From Antedon mediterranea (Eukaryota; Echinodermata; Crinoidea; Comatulida; Antedonidae): a DNA stretch of 64,000 bases. The notes under the pieces are model-generated. The model saw nothing but the letters and a program-made list of their open reading frames with translations. It searched no databases and was not told where the DNA came from. The stretch spans positions 11,981,312-12,045,311 of the forward strand of contig NC_092675.1 in assembly GCF_964355755.1 (NCBI RefSeq). Direction: 5' to 3'. Positions 35,990 through 48,341 of the stretch are shown here, in pieces; within the stretch, counting starts at the first letter, position 1; the number at the start of each line of letters is the position of its first letter. The position numbers and the translations under genes are program-made.

Positions 35990-37206
35990 CTAGATTTGAA
36001 CTCGTCACTACGGACGAGTTAGGTTATCCGCAGCGCAAAAGCCACGTGCACGTCATACGTTAGAATATTGAGCGCAAAAAAAAAAACGATTATGGCATTG
36101 AAAAATGTTAGTGCGCTCTCTATTTTGCGTCGCGTCTAAGTATATACGGTATAACACTATATACTGTATACGTACTACATACAGTGCAGAATAGGTGAAA
36201 ATAAGTGACCAAAGTTATTGACGCATTTGAACATGATGACGTCATCACAATTTTTAAAATGGTGGATCATGTGAAAGATAATTGATTGATCTAGACAATA
36301 TAAAAAAATTGAGTGAAATGGAATAAGGATAAGTAGAGATGCGCTCTATTTAAATTGACGAGCTATGACGAAAGAGAAAAAAATCCTATATTTTATATTC
36401 GGGTGGCCATACGATGACGTCACAATGTCCGGTTAGCCATATCAATGCATGATTCGAGAAAAACAACTCATCTACTTCCAGAATATGTAATTTTAAAAAA
36501 GTTCACCACGTAGTTTAGAATGTATGACTGTTTAAAAAAAGGTCTAATTTTGACGATTTTTTGAAGTTTTTCATCAAAAATGCGCGCAAATTGTTCAATT
36601 CTACGTGCTCGTATGACGTGATATTAAGTCGAAATTGTATAAAAATTGGTAAAATTACTAGAAAAGGCTGAAAAAACAAAAATCAAGCAAAAAAAGGATG
36701 TTTTTGCTATAAGTGCGCACGTGCGCGTAAAAAAATTGCGCACGCGTGGGAATTTTTGAAATGCTCAAAATGACATGAAACGCGTAGAAAGTTGATTAGA
36801 AATTGATTTTTCGCATTTTGAAATTTTAAACGCGCGTGCACGCGTAACTTTTTGTCAAACATGCCATTTTTAATCCATAGAAAGTTTGCGCTTGATATGA
36901 CTTAAATTTTCACCAAGTTTCATTACAAAATGACTTTTGATTTCTAAGCTATGATCAATCATTGAAATTCATAAAATCGCGCGTAACTTACGCTGCGCGA
37001 CTCTAAAGTTAAAAAACGAAACGTCCTGCACATCTACATCTAGAGGTCAATCTTATGACAAAGTTACACAATCTTATATTGGCCAGAATTAGAGATACGC
37101 TGCGAACAAAATTCCGGGAAAGAAAGAAGAATAAGATAGAAAAAAAAAAAGAAAAAAAAAGATCCTGACAATAACAAGGGGTTATCCGCCAAGTGCGGAT
37201 AACCAA
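35990..37206 (+). repeat. U25, family C unit with tail hairpin
   Basis: 1217 bp. Matches U24 up to about 36760, then switches to a 3' part like U20 and U28 (CTAAAGTTAAAAAACGAAACG). It is therefore a likely recombinant within family C. Confidence 0.92.
37140..37206 (+). repeat. Tail cassette of U25
   Basis: A short interrupted A run (11 A, G, 9 A), spacer GATCCTGACAATAACAAG, and the hairpin at 37180-37204. Confidence 0.88.
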
Positions 37207-37388
37207 CTAGATTTGAACTCGTCACTTTGACGAGTTCGGGTTATCCGCGCAAACGCAACATGCACATACTTTAAACTATATGAACTTCGACAATTATTAT
37301 ACCATCCTATGACATGAATTAAGAATGTTTACAGTGCTGAATTGTACCTATTTTGTAGTATACAGCATATTACAGTGTTTACAGAATA

Positions 37389-37409
37389 CACTGTATGTTA
37401 TATACAGTG
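37389..37409 (+). other. 8 bp hairpin CACTGTAT/ATACAGTG (D unit)
   Basis: A perfect stem with loop GTTAT, about 180 nt into the unit. The same position in C reads ACTGTAT...ATACAGT (loop of nine) and in A CTGTAT...ATACAG. Pairing is kept although loop and flanks change. Confidence 0.6.
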
Positions 37410-38737
37410 TAGAATAGACGAAATTACGAGACCCATCTTTTAAATCCAATTATTAACACGATGACGTCATCAAATTGGCATATAAAGATAACAATTTTAG
37501 AAGATATTTATCTAAATAATTACATTAATACAAATTTGAAGAATTTTGGGCACGTGAAAGTGAGATGCGCTCTCGTTTAAACGCAATGAACTTTTACGCA
37601 AGAGATGAAAATATGACTTTTTGAATTTAACTGGCCATATGATGACATCACAACATCTGATTGGCAAAATATTGACATGAATTCGTATCTACAATCTAAT
37701 ACCTTCCAGAAAACGTTTTAATCATGATTATCACTTTTTATCCTGACGATCTATAACAGATTGAAACTTACTGTAAAGATGAAAATAGGTGAACGACGTT
37801 ATTTACATTTTTAGACATGATGACGTCATAAAAATTAAAATATTTTTAACTCATGCGAAAGATAGTTGATTGACCTAGACAGTATTAAAATATATGAGGA
37901 AATGGAATACGTATAAGCGATATGCGCTCTATTTAATGTTATGAGCAATAGCGAAACAGTAAAAAATCCAATATTTTACATTCGTGTGGCCATACGATGA
38001 CGTCATAACATCCGAGGGGTAAAGATTCTGCATGAATTCATATCTACAACATATCTGCTTACATATTAAATTAAAAAAATTGGGGGTAACGGTTGATCCT
38101 GAGGAGCTATAATAGATTCAAAGTAGGCATAATTTTGACAATATTTTGTCACTTTTGCAACTAAAACGCACGCAAATTGTCTAAATCAACGTGTTCGTAT
38201 GACGTCATTTTAATTTGAAATGATGTCAATCTTTTTTAAAATGACTAGCAAAGGCTGGAAAATTACAATTCAAGAGAAAAAAACATGATTTTCGTACTCT
38301 GTGCGCACCATACGCGTCAATTTTTTCGCGCGCGCGGGAATTTTTGACATGCTTAAAATGTCATGATCAGCGTAGAAAGTTGATTAGAAATTAATTTTGC
38401 GCATTTTCAAATTTTAAATGCGCGTGCGCGCGTAACTTCTTATAAAACATGCCATTTTTAATCCATAGAAAGTTTGCCCAAGATATGACTTAAATTTTCA
38501 CCAAGTGTCAATACAAAATAACTTTTGGTTTATAATCTATGATCAATCATTGATATTCATAAAATCACGCGTAACTTACGCTGCGCGACTCTAACGTCAT
38601 ATAACGAAGCTTCTTGCACATCTACAGCTACAGGTCAATCTTTTGACAAAGTTATACAAAGTTATGTTCACAAGCAATAGGGGATATGCGACGCACAAAA
38701 ATCCGGGAAAGAAAGAAGAATAACAAAGAAGAAGATG

Positions 38738-38796
38738 AAAAAAAAGATATTTACAATCACAAGGGTTATCCGCAACTTAAAGTTGCGGATAACCAA
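38738..38796 (+). repeat. Tail cassette of U26
   Basis: A short A run, spacer GATATTTACAATCACAAG, and a perfect 13 bp hairpin GGTTATCCGCAAC/GTTGCGGATAACC with loop TTAAA at 38764-38794. This is the unbulged form of the A-type hairpin that elsewhere carries an extra T. Confidence 0.88.
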
Positions 38797-39951
38797 CTAG
38801 ATTTGAACTCGTCACTACGGACGAGTTAGGTTATCCGCAGTCCTAAAGCCACGTGCACGTCATACGTTAGAATATTGCGCGCAGAAAAACGATTATGCCA
38901 TTGAAAAAATGTTAGCGCGCTCTCTATTTTGTGTCACGTCTAAGTATATACGGTATAACACTATGTACTGTATACGTACTACATACAGTGCACAATAGGT
39001 GCAAATAAGTGACCAAAGTTATTGACGCTGTTGCACATGATGACGTCATCCCAAATTTTTAAAATCGTAAATCATGCGAAAGGTAATTGATTGAATTAGA
39101 CAATATAAAAAAATGGGGAGAAATGGAATACGGATAAGTGGAGATGCGCTCTATTAAATGTGACGAGCTATGACGAAAGAGACAAAAATCCTATATTTCA
39201 TATTCGAGTGGCCAACCGATGACGTCAGAATGTCCGGTTAGCCATATCGATGCATGATTCGATATCTACAACTCATCAACTTCCAGAATGTGTAATTTAA
39301 AAAAAGTTCACCACGTAGTTTACAATCTATGACTGTTTTAAAAAAGGCATAATTTTGACAAATTTTTGAACTTTTTCATCAAAAATGCGCGTAAATTGTT
39401 TAATTCTACGTGCTCGTATGATGTGATTTTAAGTCGAAATTGTTTGAAAGTTGGTAAATTTACTAAAAAAGACAGGAAAAACAAAAATGAAGCAAAATAA
39501 TGATGTTTTTGCACTACGTGCGCACGCGCGCGTAAAAAAATTGCGCATGCGTGGGAATTTTTGAAATGCTCAAAATGACATGAAACGCGTAGAAAGTTGA
39601 TTAGAAATTGATTTTTCGCATTTTAAAATTTTAAACGCGCGTGCGCGCGTAATATTTTGTGAAACATGCCATTTTTAATCCACAGAAGGTTTGCGCATTG
39701 TGTGACTTAAATGTTCACCAAGTTTTAATACAAAACGACTTTTTGTTTTTATTCTATGATCAATCATTGAAATTCACAAAATCGCGCGTAACTTACGCTG
39801 CGCGACTCGAAATTTGAAAAAAAAAGTTTCTTGCACATCTACAGATATAGGGCAATCTTTTGACAAAGTTATACAATCTTATGTTGGCTAGAATTAGAGA
39901 TACGCTGCCCACAAAAAATGGGAGAGAAAAGTGGAAGGAAAGAAATAAATA
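38797..39951 (+). repeat. U27, family C unit
   Basis: 1155 bp, head followed by CAGTCCTAAAGCC as in U34. Two TGACGTCA sites. Hairpin-less AAATAAATA end. Confidence 0.92.
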
Positions 39952-41169
39952 CTAGATTTGAACTCGTCACTACGGACGAGTTAGGTTATCCGCAGCGCAA
40001 AGGCCACGTGCACGTCATACATTAAAATATTGCGCGCAGAAAAACCATTAAGTCATTGAAACAATTTCAGTGTGCTCTCTATTTTTCGTCACGTCTGAAT
40101 ATATACGGTATACGCTATATACTGTATACGTACTACATACAGTGCAGAATAGGTGAAAATAAGTGACCAAAGTTATTGACGCTTTTGGACATGATGACGT
40201 CATCACAATTTCTAAAATGATTAATCATGCGAAAGATAATTGATTGACCTAGACAATATAAAGAAATGGAGGGCAATGGAATACGGATAACCGGAGATGC
40301 GCTCTATTAAATGTGATGAGCTATACGAAAGAGAAAAAAATCCTATATTGTATATTCGAGTAGCCATACAATGACGTCACAATGTCCTGTTAGCCATATT
40401 GATACATGATTCGATATCTACAACTCATCTACTACCAGAATATATAATTACAAAAAAGTTCACCACGTAGTTTAGAATCTATGACTGTTTAAAAAAAGGC
40501 ATAATTTTGACAAATTTTTAGACTTTTTCATCAAAATTGCGCGCAAATTGTTTAATTCTACGTGCTCGTATGACGTGATTTTAAGTCGAAATTGTTTGAA
40601 AGTTGGTAAATTTACTAAAAAAAGACAGGAAAAACAAAAATCAAGCAAAAAAAAAATGTTTTTGCGCTACGTGCGCACGCGCGCGTAAAAAAATTGCGCA
40701 CGAGTGGGAATTTTTAAAATGCTCAAAATGACCTGAAACGCGTAGAAAGTTGATTAGAAATTGAATTTTCGCATTTTAAAATTTTAAACGCGCGTGCGCG
40801 CGTAACTTTTTGGAAATGTGCCATTTTAAATCCATAGAAAGTTAGCGCATGATATAAATTACACTTTTGCCAAGTTTCAATTAAAATTGCTTTTTGGTTT
40901 TCAATCTATGTTAAATACGCAAAATTCACAAAATCGCGCGTAACTTACGCTGCGCGACTCTAAAGTCAAAAAACGAAACGTCCTGCACATCTACAGCTAC
41001 AGGTCAATCTTATGAAAAAGTTACACAATCTTCTGTTTGCCAGAATTAGAGATACGCTGCCAACAAAATTCAGGGAAAGAAAGAAGAATAACATAGAAAA
41101 AAAAAAAAAAAAAAAAAAAAAAAGATCCTGACAATAACAAGAGGTTATCCGCCAAGTGCGGATAACCAA
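39952..41169 (+). repeat. U28, family C unit, recent duplicate of U20
   Basis: 1218 bp, near-identical to U20 at an offset of exactly 10,003 bp. The preceding units differ (U27 ends AAATAAATA, U19 ends with a hairpin), so the left edge of the identity is the CTAG junction itself. Confidence 0.93.
41097..41169 (+). repeat. Tail cassette of U28
   Basis: An A run of about 27, spacer GATCCTGACAATAACAAG, hairpin 41143-41167. Matches the U20 tail. Confidence 0.88.
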
Positions 41170-42319
41170 CTAGATTTGAACTCGTCACTACGGACGAGTT
41201 AGGTTATCCGCAGTGCAAAAGCCACGTGCACGTCATACGTTAGAATAGTGCGCGCAAAAAAATAAAACGATTATGGCATTGAAAAATGTTAGTGCGCTCT
41301 CTATGTTGCGTCGCGTCTAAGTATATACGGTATAACACTATATACTGTATACGTACTACATACAGTGCAGAATAGGTGAAAATAAGTGACCAAAGTTATT
41401 GACGCATTTGAATATGATGACGTCATCACAATTTTTAAAATGGTGGATCATGCGAAAGGTAATTGATTGATCTAGACAATATAAAAAAATTGAGTGAAAT
41501 GGAATAAGGATAAGTAGAGATGCGCTCTATTAAATTGACGAGCTATGACGAAAGAGAAAAAAATCCTATATTTTATATTCGGGTGGCCATACGATGACGT
41601 CACAATGTCTGGTTAGCCATATCAATGCATGATTCGAGAAAAACAACTCATCTACTTCCAGAATCTGAAATTTTAAATATTTTCACCTCGGAGTTTAGAA
41701 TCTATGACTGTTTTAAAAAAGGCATAATTTTGACGAATTTTTGAACTTTTTCTTCAAAAACGCGCGCAAATTGTTCAATTCTACGTGCTCGTATGACGTG
41801 ATTTTAAGTCGAAATTGATTGAAAATTGGTAAATGTACTAGAAAAGGCTGAAAAAACAAAAATCAAGCAAAAAAAAGATGTTTTTGCGCTACGTGCGCAC
41901 GCGCGCGTAAAAAAATTGCGCACGTGTGGGAATTTTTGAAATGCTCAAAATGACATGAAACGCATAGAAAGTTGATTAGAAATTGATTTTTCGCATTTTG
42001 AAATTTCAAACGCGCGTGCGCGCGTAACTTTTTGTGAAACATGCCATTTTTAATCCATAGAAAGTTTGCGCATGATCTCACTTAAATTTTCACAAAGTTT
42101 CAATACAAAACAACTTTTAGTTTTTATTCTATGATCAATCATTGAAATTCATAAAATCGCGCGTAACTTACGCTGCGCAACTCCAAAATCGTCCAAAAGC
42201 TTGGCTGCACATCTACAGCTATAGGTCAACCTTATGACAAAGTTATACAATCTTATGTTGGCCACAAGATAGAGATGTGCTGCGAACAAAATTCGGGGAA
42301 AGAAAGAAGAATAACATAG

Positions 42320-42353
<34 letters not shown>

Positions 42354-42397
42354 TCCTGACAATAACAAGGGGTTATCCGCCAAGTGCGGATAACCAA
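41170..42397 (+). repeat. U29, family C unit with tail hairpin
   Basis: 1228 bp. The 5' half matches U24 and U25 (GCGTCGCGTCTAAG, GGTGGATCATGCG). The 3' end is unusual, with CCAAAATCGTCCAAAAGCTT, which resembles family B. The unit is likely mosaic. Confidence 0.92.
42320..42397 (+). repeat. Tail cassette of U29 with the longest A run
   Basis: A pure run of 32 A (42320-42351), the longest in the window, then the spacer and hairpin 42371-42395. Confidence 0.88.
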
Positions 42398-43613
42398 CTA
42401 GACTTGAACTCGTCACTTCGGACGAGTTAGGTTATCCGCAGCGCAAAGGCCACGTGCACGTCATACGTTAGAATATTGCGCGCAGAAAAACGATTATGCC
42501 ATTGAAAAAATGTTAGTGCGCTCTCTATTTTGTGTCACGTCAAAGTATATACGGTATACGCTATATTCTGTATACGTACTACATACAGTGCAGAATATGT
42601 GAAAATAAGGGACCCAAGTTATTGACGCTTTTAGACATGATGACGTCATCACAACTTAAAAAATGGTAGATTATGCGAAAGATAATTGATTGGTCTAGAC
42701 AATATAACAAAATGGGGGGAAATGGAATACGGATAAGTGGAGATGCGCTCTATTAAATGTGATGCGCTATGACGAAAGAGACAAAAACCCTATATTTGAT
42801 ATTCGAGTGGCCATACGATGACGTCACAATGTCCGGTTAGCCATATCGATGCATGATTTGATTTCTAAAACTCATCTACTTCCAGAATCTGAAATTTTAA
42901 AAAAGTTCACCACGGAGTTTAGAATCTATGACTGTTTTAAGAAAGGCATAATTTTGACAAATTTTTGAACTTTTTCATCAAAAACGCGTGCAAATTGTTC
43001 AATTCTACGTGCTCGTATGACGTGATTTTAAGTCGAAATTGATTGAAAATTGGTAAATTTACTAGAAAAAGCTGAAAAAACAAAAATCAAGCAAAAAAAA
43101 GATGTTTCTGCGCTACGTGCGCACGCGCGCGTAAAAAAATTGCGCATGCGTGGGAATTTTTGAAATGCTTAAAATGACCTGAAACGCGTAGAAAGTTGAT
43201 TAGAAATTGATTTTACGCATTTTGAAATTTTAAACGCGCGTGCGCGCGTAACTTTAAGGAAAAGTGCGATTTCCAATCCATAGAAAGTTAGCGCATGATA
43301 TAAACTACACTTTTGCCAAGTTTCAATTAAAATTGCTTTTTGGTTTTTGATCTATGTTAAATACGCGAAAATCACAAAAACGCGCGTAACTTACGCTGCG
43401 CGACTATAAAGTCAAAAAACGAAACGTCCTGCACATCTACAGCTACAGGTCAATCTTATGAAAAAGTTACACAATCTTTTGTTTGCCAGAATTTGAGATA
43501 CGCTGCCAACAAAATTCCGGGAAAGAAAGAAGAATAACATAGAAAAAAAAAAAAAAAAAAAAAAAAAGATCCTGACAATAACAAGGGGTTATCCGCCAAG
43601 TGCGGATAACCAA
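42398..43613 (+). repeat. U30, family C unit with tail hairpin
   Basis: 1216 bp. The head begins ACTTGAACTCGTC with loop ACTTCG, one of the few changed C heads. The 3' part follows the U20/U28 type (AAAGTCAAAAAACGAAACG). Confidence 0.92.
43543..43613 (+). repeat. Tail cassette of U30
   Basis: A run of about 25, spacer, and the hairpin 43587-43611 (loop CAAGT). Confidence 0.88.
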
Positions 43614-44827
43614 CTAGATTTGAACTCGTCACTATGGACGAGTTAGGTTATCCGCAGCGCAAAGGCCACGTGCACGATATAAGTTAGAATATTGCGCGTA
43701 GAAAAACGATTATGCCATTGAAACAATTTAGTGTGCTCTCTATTTTGTATCACGTCTAAGTATATACGGTATACACTATATACTGTATACGTACTACATA
43801 CAGTGTAGAATAGGTGAAAATAAGTGACCAAAGTTATTGACGCTTTTGCACATGATGACGTCATAACAATTATTAAAATGGTGAATCATGCGAAAGATAA
43901 TTGATTGACCTAGACAATATAAAGAAATGGAGGGCAATGGAATACGGATAAGTGGAGATGCGCTCTATTAAATGTGATGAGCTATGACGAAAGAGAAAAG
44001 AATCCTATATTTTATATTCGAGTGGCCATACGATGACGTCACAATGTCCTGTTAGCCATATTGATGCATAATTTGATATCTGCAACTCATCTACTACCAG
44101 AATATGTAATTATAAAAAAGTTCACCACGTAGTTTAGAATCTATGACTGTTTAAAAAAAGGCATAAATTTGACAAATTTTTGAACTTTTTCATCAAAAAT
44201 GCGCGTAAATTGTTCAATTCTACGTGCTCGTATGACGTGATTTTAAGTCGAAATTGATTGAAAATTGGTAAATTTACTAGAAAAGGCTGAAAAAACAAAA
44301 ATCAAGCAAAAAAAAAATGTTTTTGCGCTACGTGCGCACGCGCGCGTAAAAAAATTGCGCACGCGTGGGAATTTATGAAATGCTCAAAATGACATGAAAC
44401 GCGTAGAAAGTTGATTAGAAGTTGATTTTTCGCATTTTGAAATTTTAAACGCGCATGCGCGCGTAACTTTCTCTGAAACATGCCATTTTTAATCCATAGA
44501 AAGTTTGCACTTGATATGACTTAAATTTTCTCCAAGTGTTATTACAAAATGACATTTGGTTTTTAGTCTATGTTAAATACGCGAAATTCATAAAATCGCG
44601 CGTAACTTACGCAACACCGATCTGACATCGTCCAAAAGGTTGGCTGCACATCTACACTTCAATGTCAATCTTTTTACCAAGTTATACAAAGTTATGTTCA
44701 CTAGCAATAGAGATATGCTGGTCACAAAAATCCGGGAAAGAAAGAAGAATAACAAAGAAGATGATGAAGAAAAAGATATTTACAATAACAAGGGTTATCC
44801 GCAACTTAAAAAGTTGCGGATAACCAA
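43614..44827 (+). repeat. U31, family C unit with extended tail hairpin
   Basis: 1214 bp. The head loop reads ACTATG. The 3' end is B-like (TCTGACATCGTCCAAAAGG, TTGGCTGCACATC) and the tail is like D, so it probably recombined with other families. Confidence 0.92.
44769..44827 (+). repeat. Tail cassette of U31
   Basis: Spacer GATATTTACAATAACAAG and a 13 bp hairpin GGTTATCCGCAAC/GTTGCGGATAACC at 44793-44825, with two more loop bases than in U26. Confidence 0.88.
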
Positions 44828-46033
44828 CTAGATTTGAACTCGTCACTACGGACGAGTTAGGTTATCCGCAGCCCAAAAGCCACGTGCACGTCATACGTTC
44901 GAATATTGCGCGCAGAAAAACGATTATGCCATTGAAAAAATGTTAGTGCGCTCTCTATTTTACGTCACGTCTGAGTATATACGGTATACACTATATATTG
45001 TATACGTACTAAAGACAGTGCAGAATAGGTGAAAATAAGTTATTGACGCTTTTGGACATGATGACGTCATAACAATTTAAATATTTTTAACTCATGCGAA
45101 AGATAATTGATTGACCTAGACAATATAAAAAAATTGAGTGAAATGGAATACGGATAAGTAGAGATGCGCTCTATTAAATTTGACGAGCTATGACGAAAGA
45201 GAACAAAATCCTATTTTTATATTCGAGTGGCCAAACGATGACGTCACAATGTCCGGTTAGCCATATTGATGCATGATTCTATATCTACAACTCATCAAAT
45301 TCCAGAATATGTAATTTTAAAAAAGTTCACCACGTAGTTTAGAATTTATGACTGTTTAAAAAAATGTCTAATTTTGACGAATTTTTGAAGTTTTTCTTCA
45401 AAAACGTGCATAAATTGTTCAATTCTACGTGCTCGTATGACGTGATTTTAAGTCGAAATTGATTGAAAATTGATAAATTTACTAGAAAAGGCTGAAATAA
45501 CAAAAATCAAGCAAAAAAAATACGTTTTTGCGCTACGTGCGCACGCGCGCGTAAAAAAATTGCGAACGCGTGGGAATTTTTGAAATGCTCAAAATGACAT
45601 GAAACGCGTAGAAAGTTGATTAGAAATTGAATTTTCGCATTTTGAAATTTTAAACGCGCGTGCGCGCGTAACTTTCTGTCAAACATGCCATTTTTAATCC
45701 ATAGAAAGTTTGAGCATGTTATGACTTAAATTTTCACCAAGTTTCAATACAAAATGACTTTTAGTTTTTATTCTATGATCAATCATTGAAATTCATAAAA
45801 TTGCGCGTAACTTACGCTGCGCAACTCGAAATTCGAAAAAAAAAGTTTCTTGCACATCTACAGCTACAGGGCTATCTTTTGACAAAGTTATACAATCATA
45901 TGTTGGCCAGAATTAGAGATACGCTGCGAACAAAAATCGTGGAAAGAAAGAAGAAAATAGAAGAAAAAAGAGAAAGAGAAAAAAAAAGATCCTGACAATA
46001 ACAAGAGGTTATCCGCCAAGTGCGGATAACCAA
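44828..46033 (+). repeat. U32, family C unit with tail hairpin
   Basis: 1206 bp. The region after the TATAC block lacks the usual GTGACCAAAG, giving AATAAGTTATTGACGC. The rest is typical, with two TGACGTCA sites. Confidence 0.92.
45957..46033 (+). repeat. Tail cassette of U32
   Basis: A mixed AG-rich run rather than pure A, spacer GATCCTGACAATAACAAG, hairpin about 46007-46031. Confidence 0.85.
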
Positions 46034-47182
46034 CTAGATTTGAACTCGTCACTACGGACGAGTTAGGTTATCCGCAGAGCAAACGCCACGTGCACGTCAT
46101 ACGTTAGAATATTGCGCAGAGAAAACCATTATGCCATTGAAAAAATGTTAGTGCGCTCTCTATTTTGCGTCACGTCAAAGTATATAATGGTATACACTAT
46201 ACTGTATACGTACTACATACAGTTCAGAATAGGTGAAAATAAGTGACCAAAGTTAATGACGCTTTTGACCATGATGACGTCATCACAATTTTAAAAATAG
46301 TAATTCATGTGAAAGATAATTGATTGACCTAGAAAATATAAAGAAATGGTGGGAATGGAAAACGGATAAGTAGAGATGCGCTCTATTAAATATGATGCGC
46401 TATGACGAAAGAGACAAAAATCCTATATTTCATATTCGAGTGGCCATACGATGACGTCACAATGTCCGGTTAGCCATATCGATGCATGATTCGATATCTA
46501 CAACTCATCTACTTTCAGAATATGTAATTTAAAAAAAGTTCACCACGTAATTTAAAATCTATGACTGTTTAAAAAATGGCATAATTTTGACAAATTTTTG
46601 AATTTTTTCATTAAAAACGCGCGCAAATTGTTCAATTCTACGTGCTCGTATGACGTGATTTTAAGTTTAAATTGATTGAAAATTGGTAAATTTACTAGAA
46701 AAGGGTGGAAAAACAAAAATCAAGCAAAAAAAATATGTTTTTGCGCTACGTGCGCACGCGCGCGTAAGAAAAGTGCGCACGCTTTGGAATTTTTGAAATG
46801 CTCAAAATGACATGAAACGCGTAGAAAGTTGATTAGAAATTGATTTTTCGCATTTTGAAATTTTAAACGCGCATGCGCGCGTAACTTTCTCTAAAACATG
46901 CCATTTTCTCTCTATAGAAAATTAGCGCATGATATGACTTAAATTTTCACCAAGTTTCAATACAAAATGATATATAGTTTTTATTCTATGATCAATCATT
47001 GAAATTCATAAAATCGCGCGTAACTTACGCTGCGCGACTCAAAATTCATAAAAAAAAGTTTCTTGCACATCTACAGCTACAGGGCAATCTTTTGACAAAT
47101 TTATACAATCATATGTTGGCCAGAATTAGAGATACGCTGGCAACAAAAAATGGGAGAGAAGTGTATAAAGAAAGAAATAAAT
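46034..47182 (+). repeat. U33, family C unit
   Basis: About 1149 bp. Head followed by CAGAGCAAACGCC as in U18. It ends AAATAAATA and passes into a head lacking CTAG. Confidence 0.9.
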
Positions 47183-48341
47183 ACTCGTCACTACGGACGA
47201 GTTAGGTTATCCGCAGTCCTAAAGCCACGTGCACGTCATACGTTGGAATATTGCGCGCAGAAAAACGATTATGCCATTGAAAAAATGTGAGTGCTCTCCT
47301 CTATTTTTCGTCACGTCTAAGTATATACGGTATACACTATATACTGTATACGTACTACATACAGTGCAGAATAGGTGAAAATAAGTGACCAAAGTTATTG
47401 ACGCTTTTGAACATGATGACGTCATCACAATTTTTAAAATTGTGAATCGTGCGAAAGATAATTGATTGACTTAGACAACATAAAAAAATGGGGGGAAATG
47501 GAATACAAATAAGTGGAGATGCGCTATATTTAATGTTATGAGCTATGACGAAAGAGACAAAAATCCTATATTTGATATTCGTGTGGCCATACGATGACGT
47601 CACAATGTCCCGTTAGCCAAATCGATCCATGATTCTATATCTACAACTCATCTACATTCAGAATATGTAATTTTAAAAAAGTTCACCACGTAGTTCAGAA
47701 TCTATGACTGTTTAAAAAAAGGCATAATTTTGACGAATTTTTGAACTTTTTCATCAAAAATGCGCGTAAATTGTTTAATTCTACGTGCTCGTATGACGTG
47801 ATTTTAAGTCGGAATTGTTTGAAAGTTGGTAAAATTACTAGAAAAGGCTGAAAAAACAAAAATCAAGCCAAAAAAACATGTTCTTGCCGTACGTGCGCAC
47901 GCGCGCGTAAAAATATTGCGCACCTGTGGGAATTTTTGAAATGCTCAAAATGACATGAAACGCGTAGAAAGTTGATTAGAAATGAATTTTGCGCATTTCA
48001 AACTTTTGAACGCGCGTGCGCGCGTAATTTTTTGTGAAACATGCCATTTTTAATCCATAGAAAGTTTGCGCATTATAAGACTTAAATCTTCACCAAGTTT
48101 CAATACAAAACGACTTTTAGTTTTTATTCTATGATCAATCATTGAAATTCACAAAATCGCGCGTAACTTACGCTGCGTGACTTAAAATTTGAAAAAGAAA
48201 GTTTCTTGCACATCTACAGCTACAGGGCAATCTTTTGACAAAGTTATACAATCATTTGTTAGCCAGAATTAGAGATACGCTGCGAACAAAATTCGTGGAA
48301 AGAAAGAAGAATATAGAAAAAAAAAAAAAAAAAAAGAAAAA
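47183..48341 (+). repeat. U34, family C unit with an 11 bp head deletion
   Basis: 1159 bp. The head lacks CTAGATTTGAA, so AATAAATACTCGTCAC is continuous. The deletion lies between two ACT triplets, as expected for slippage. The hairpin arms CTCGTC/GACGAG survive. It ends with an A run of about 18 but no tail hairpin. Confidence 0.9.

Larger units (their letters stand above)
37207..38796 (+). repeat. U26, family D unit (A-type body with C-type ends)
   Basis: 1590 bp and unique in the window. It has the C-type ATTTGAACTCGTC head but the A-type loop CTTTGA, and both 355 bp-type subcopies (AACTGGCCATATGATGAC and GTGGCCATACGATGACG). The 3' half and tail are closer to C (U31). It has many private substitutions, so it is an old lineage and may resemble the ancestor of A and C. 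Confidence 0.88.
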
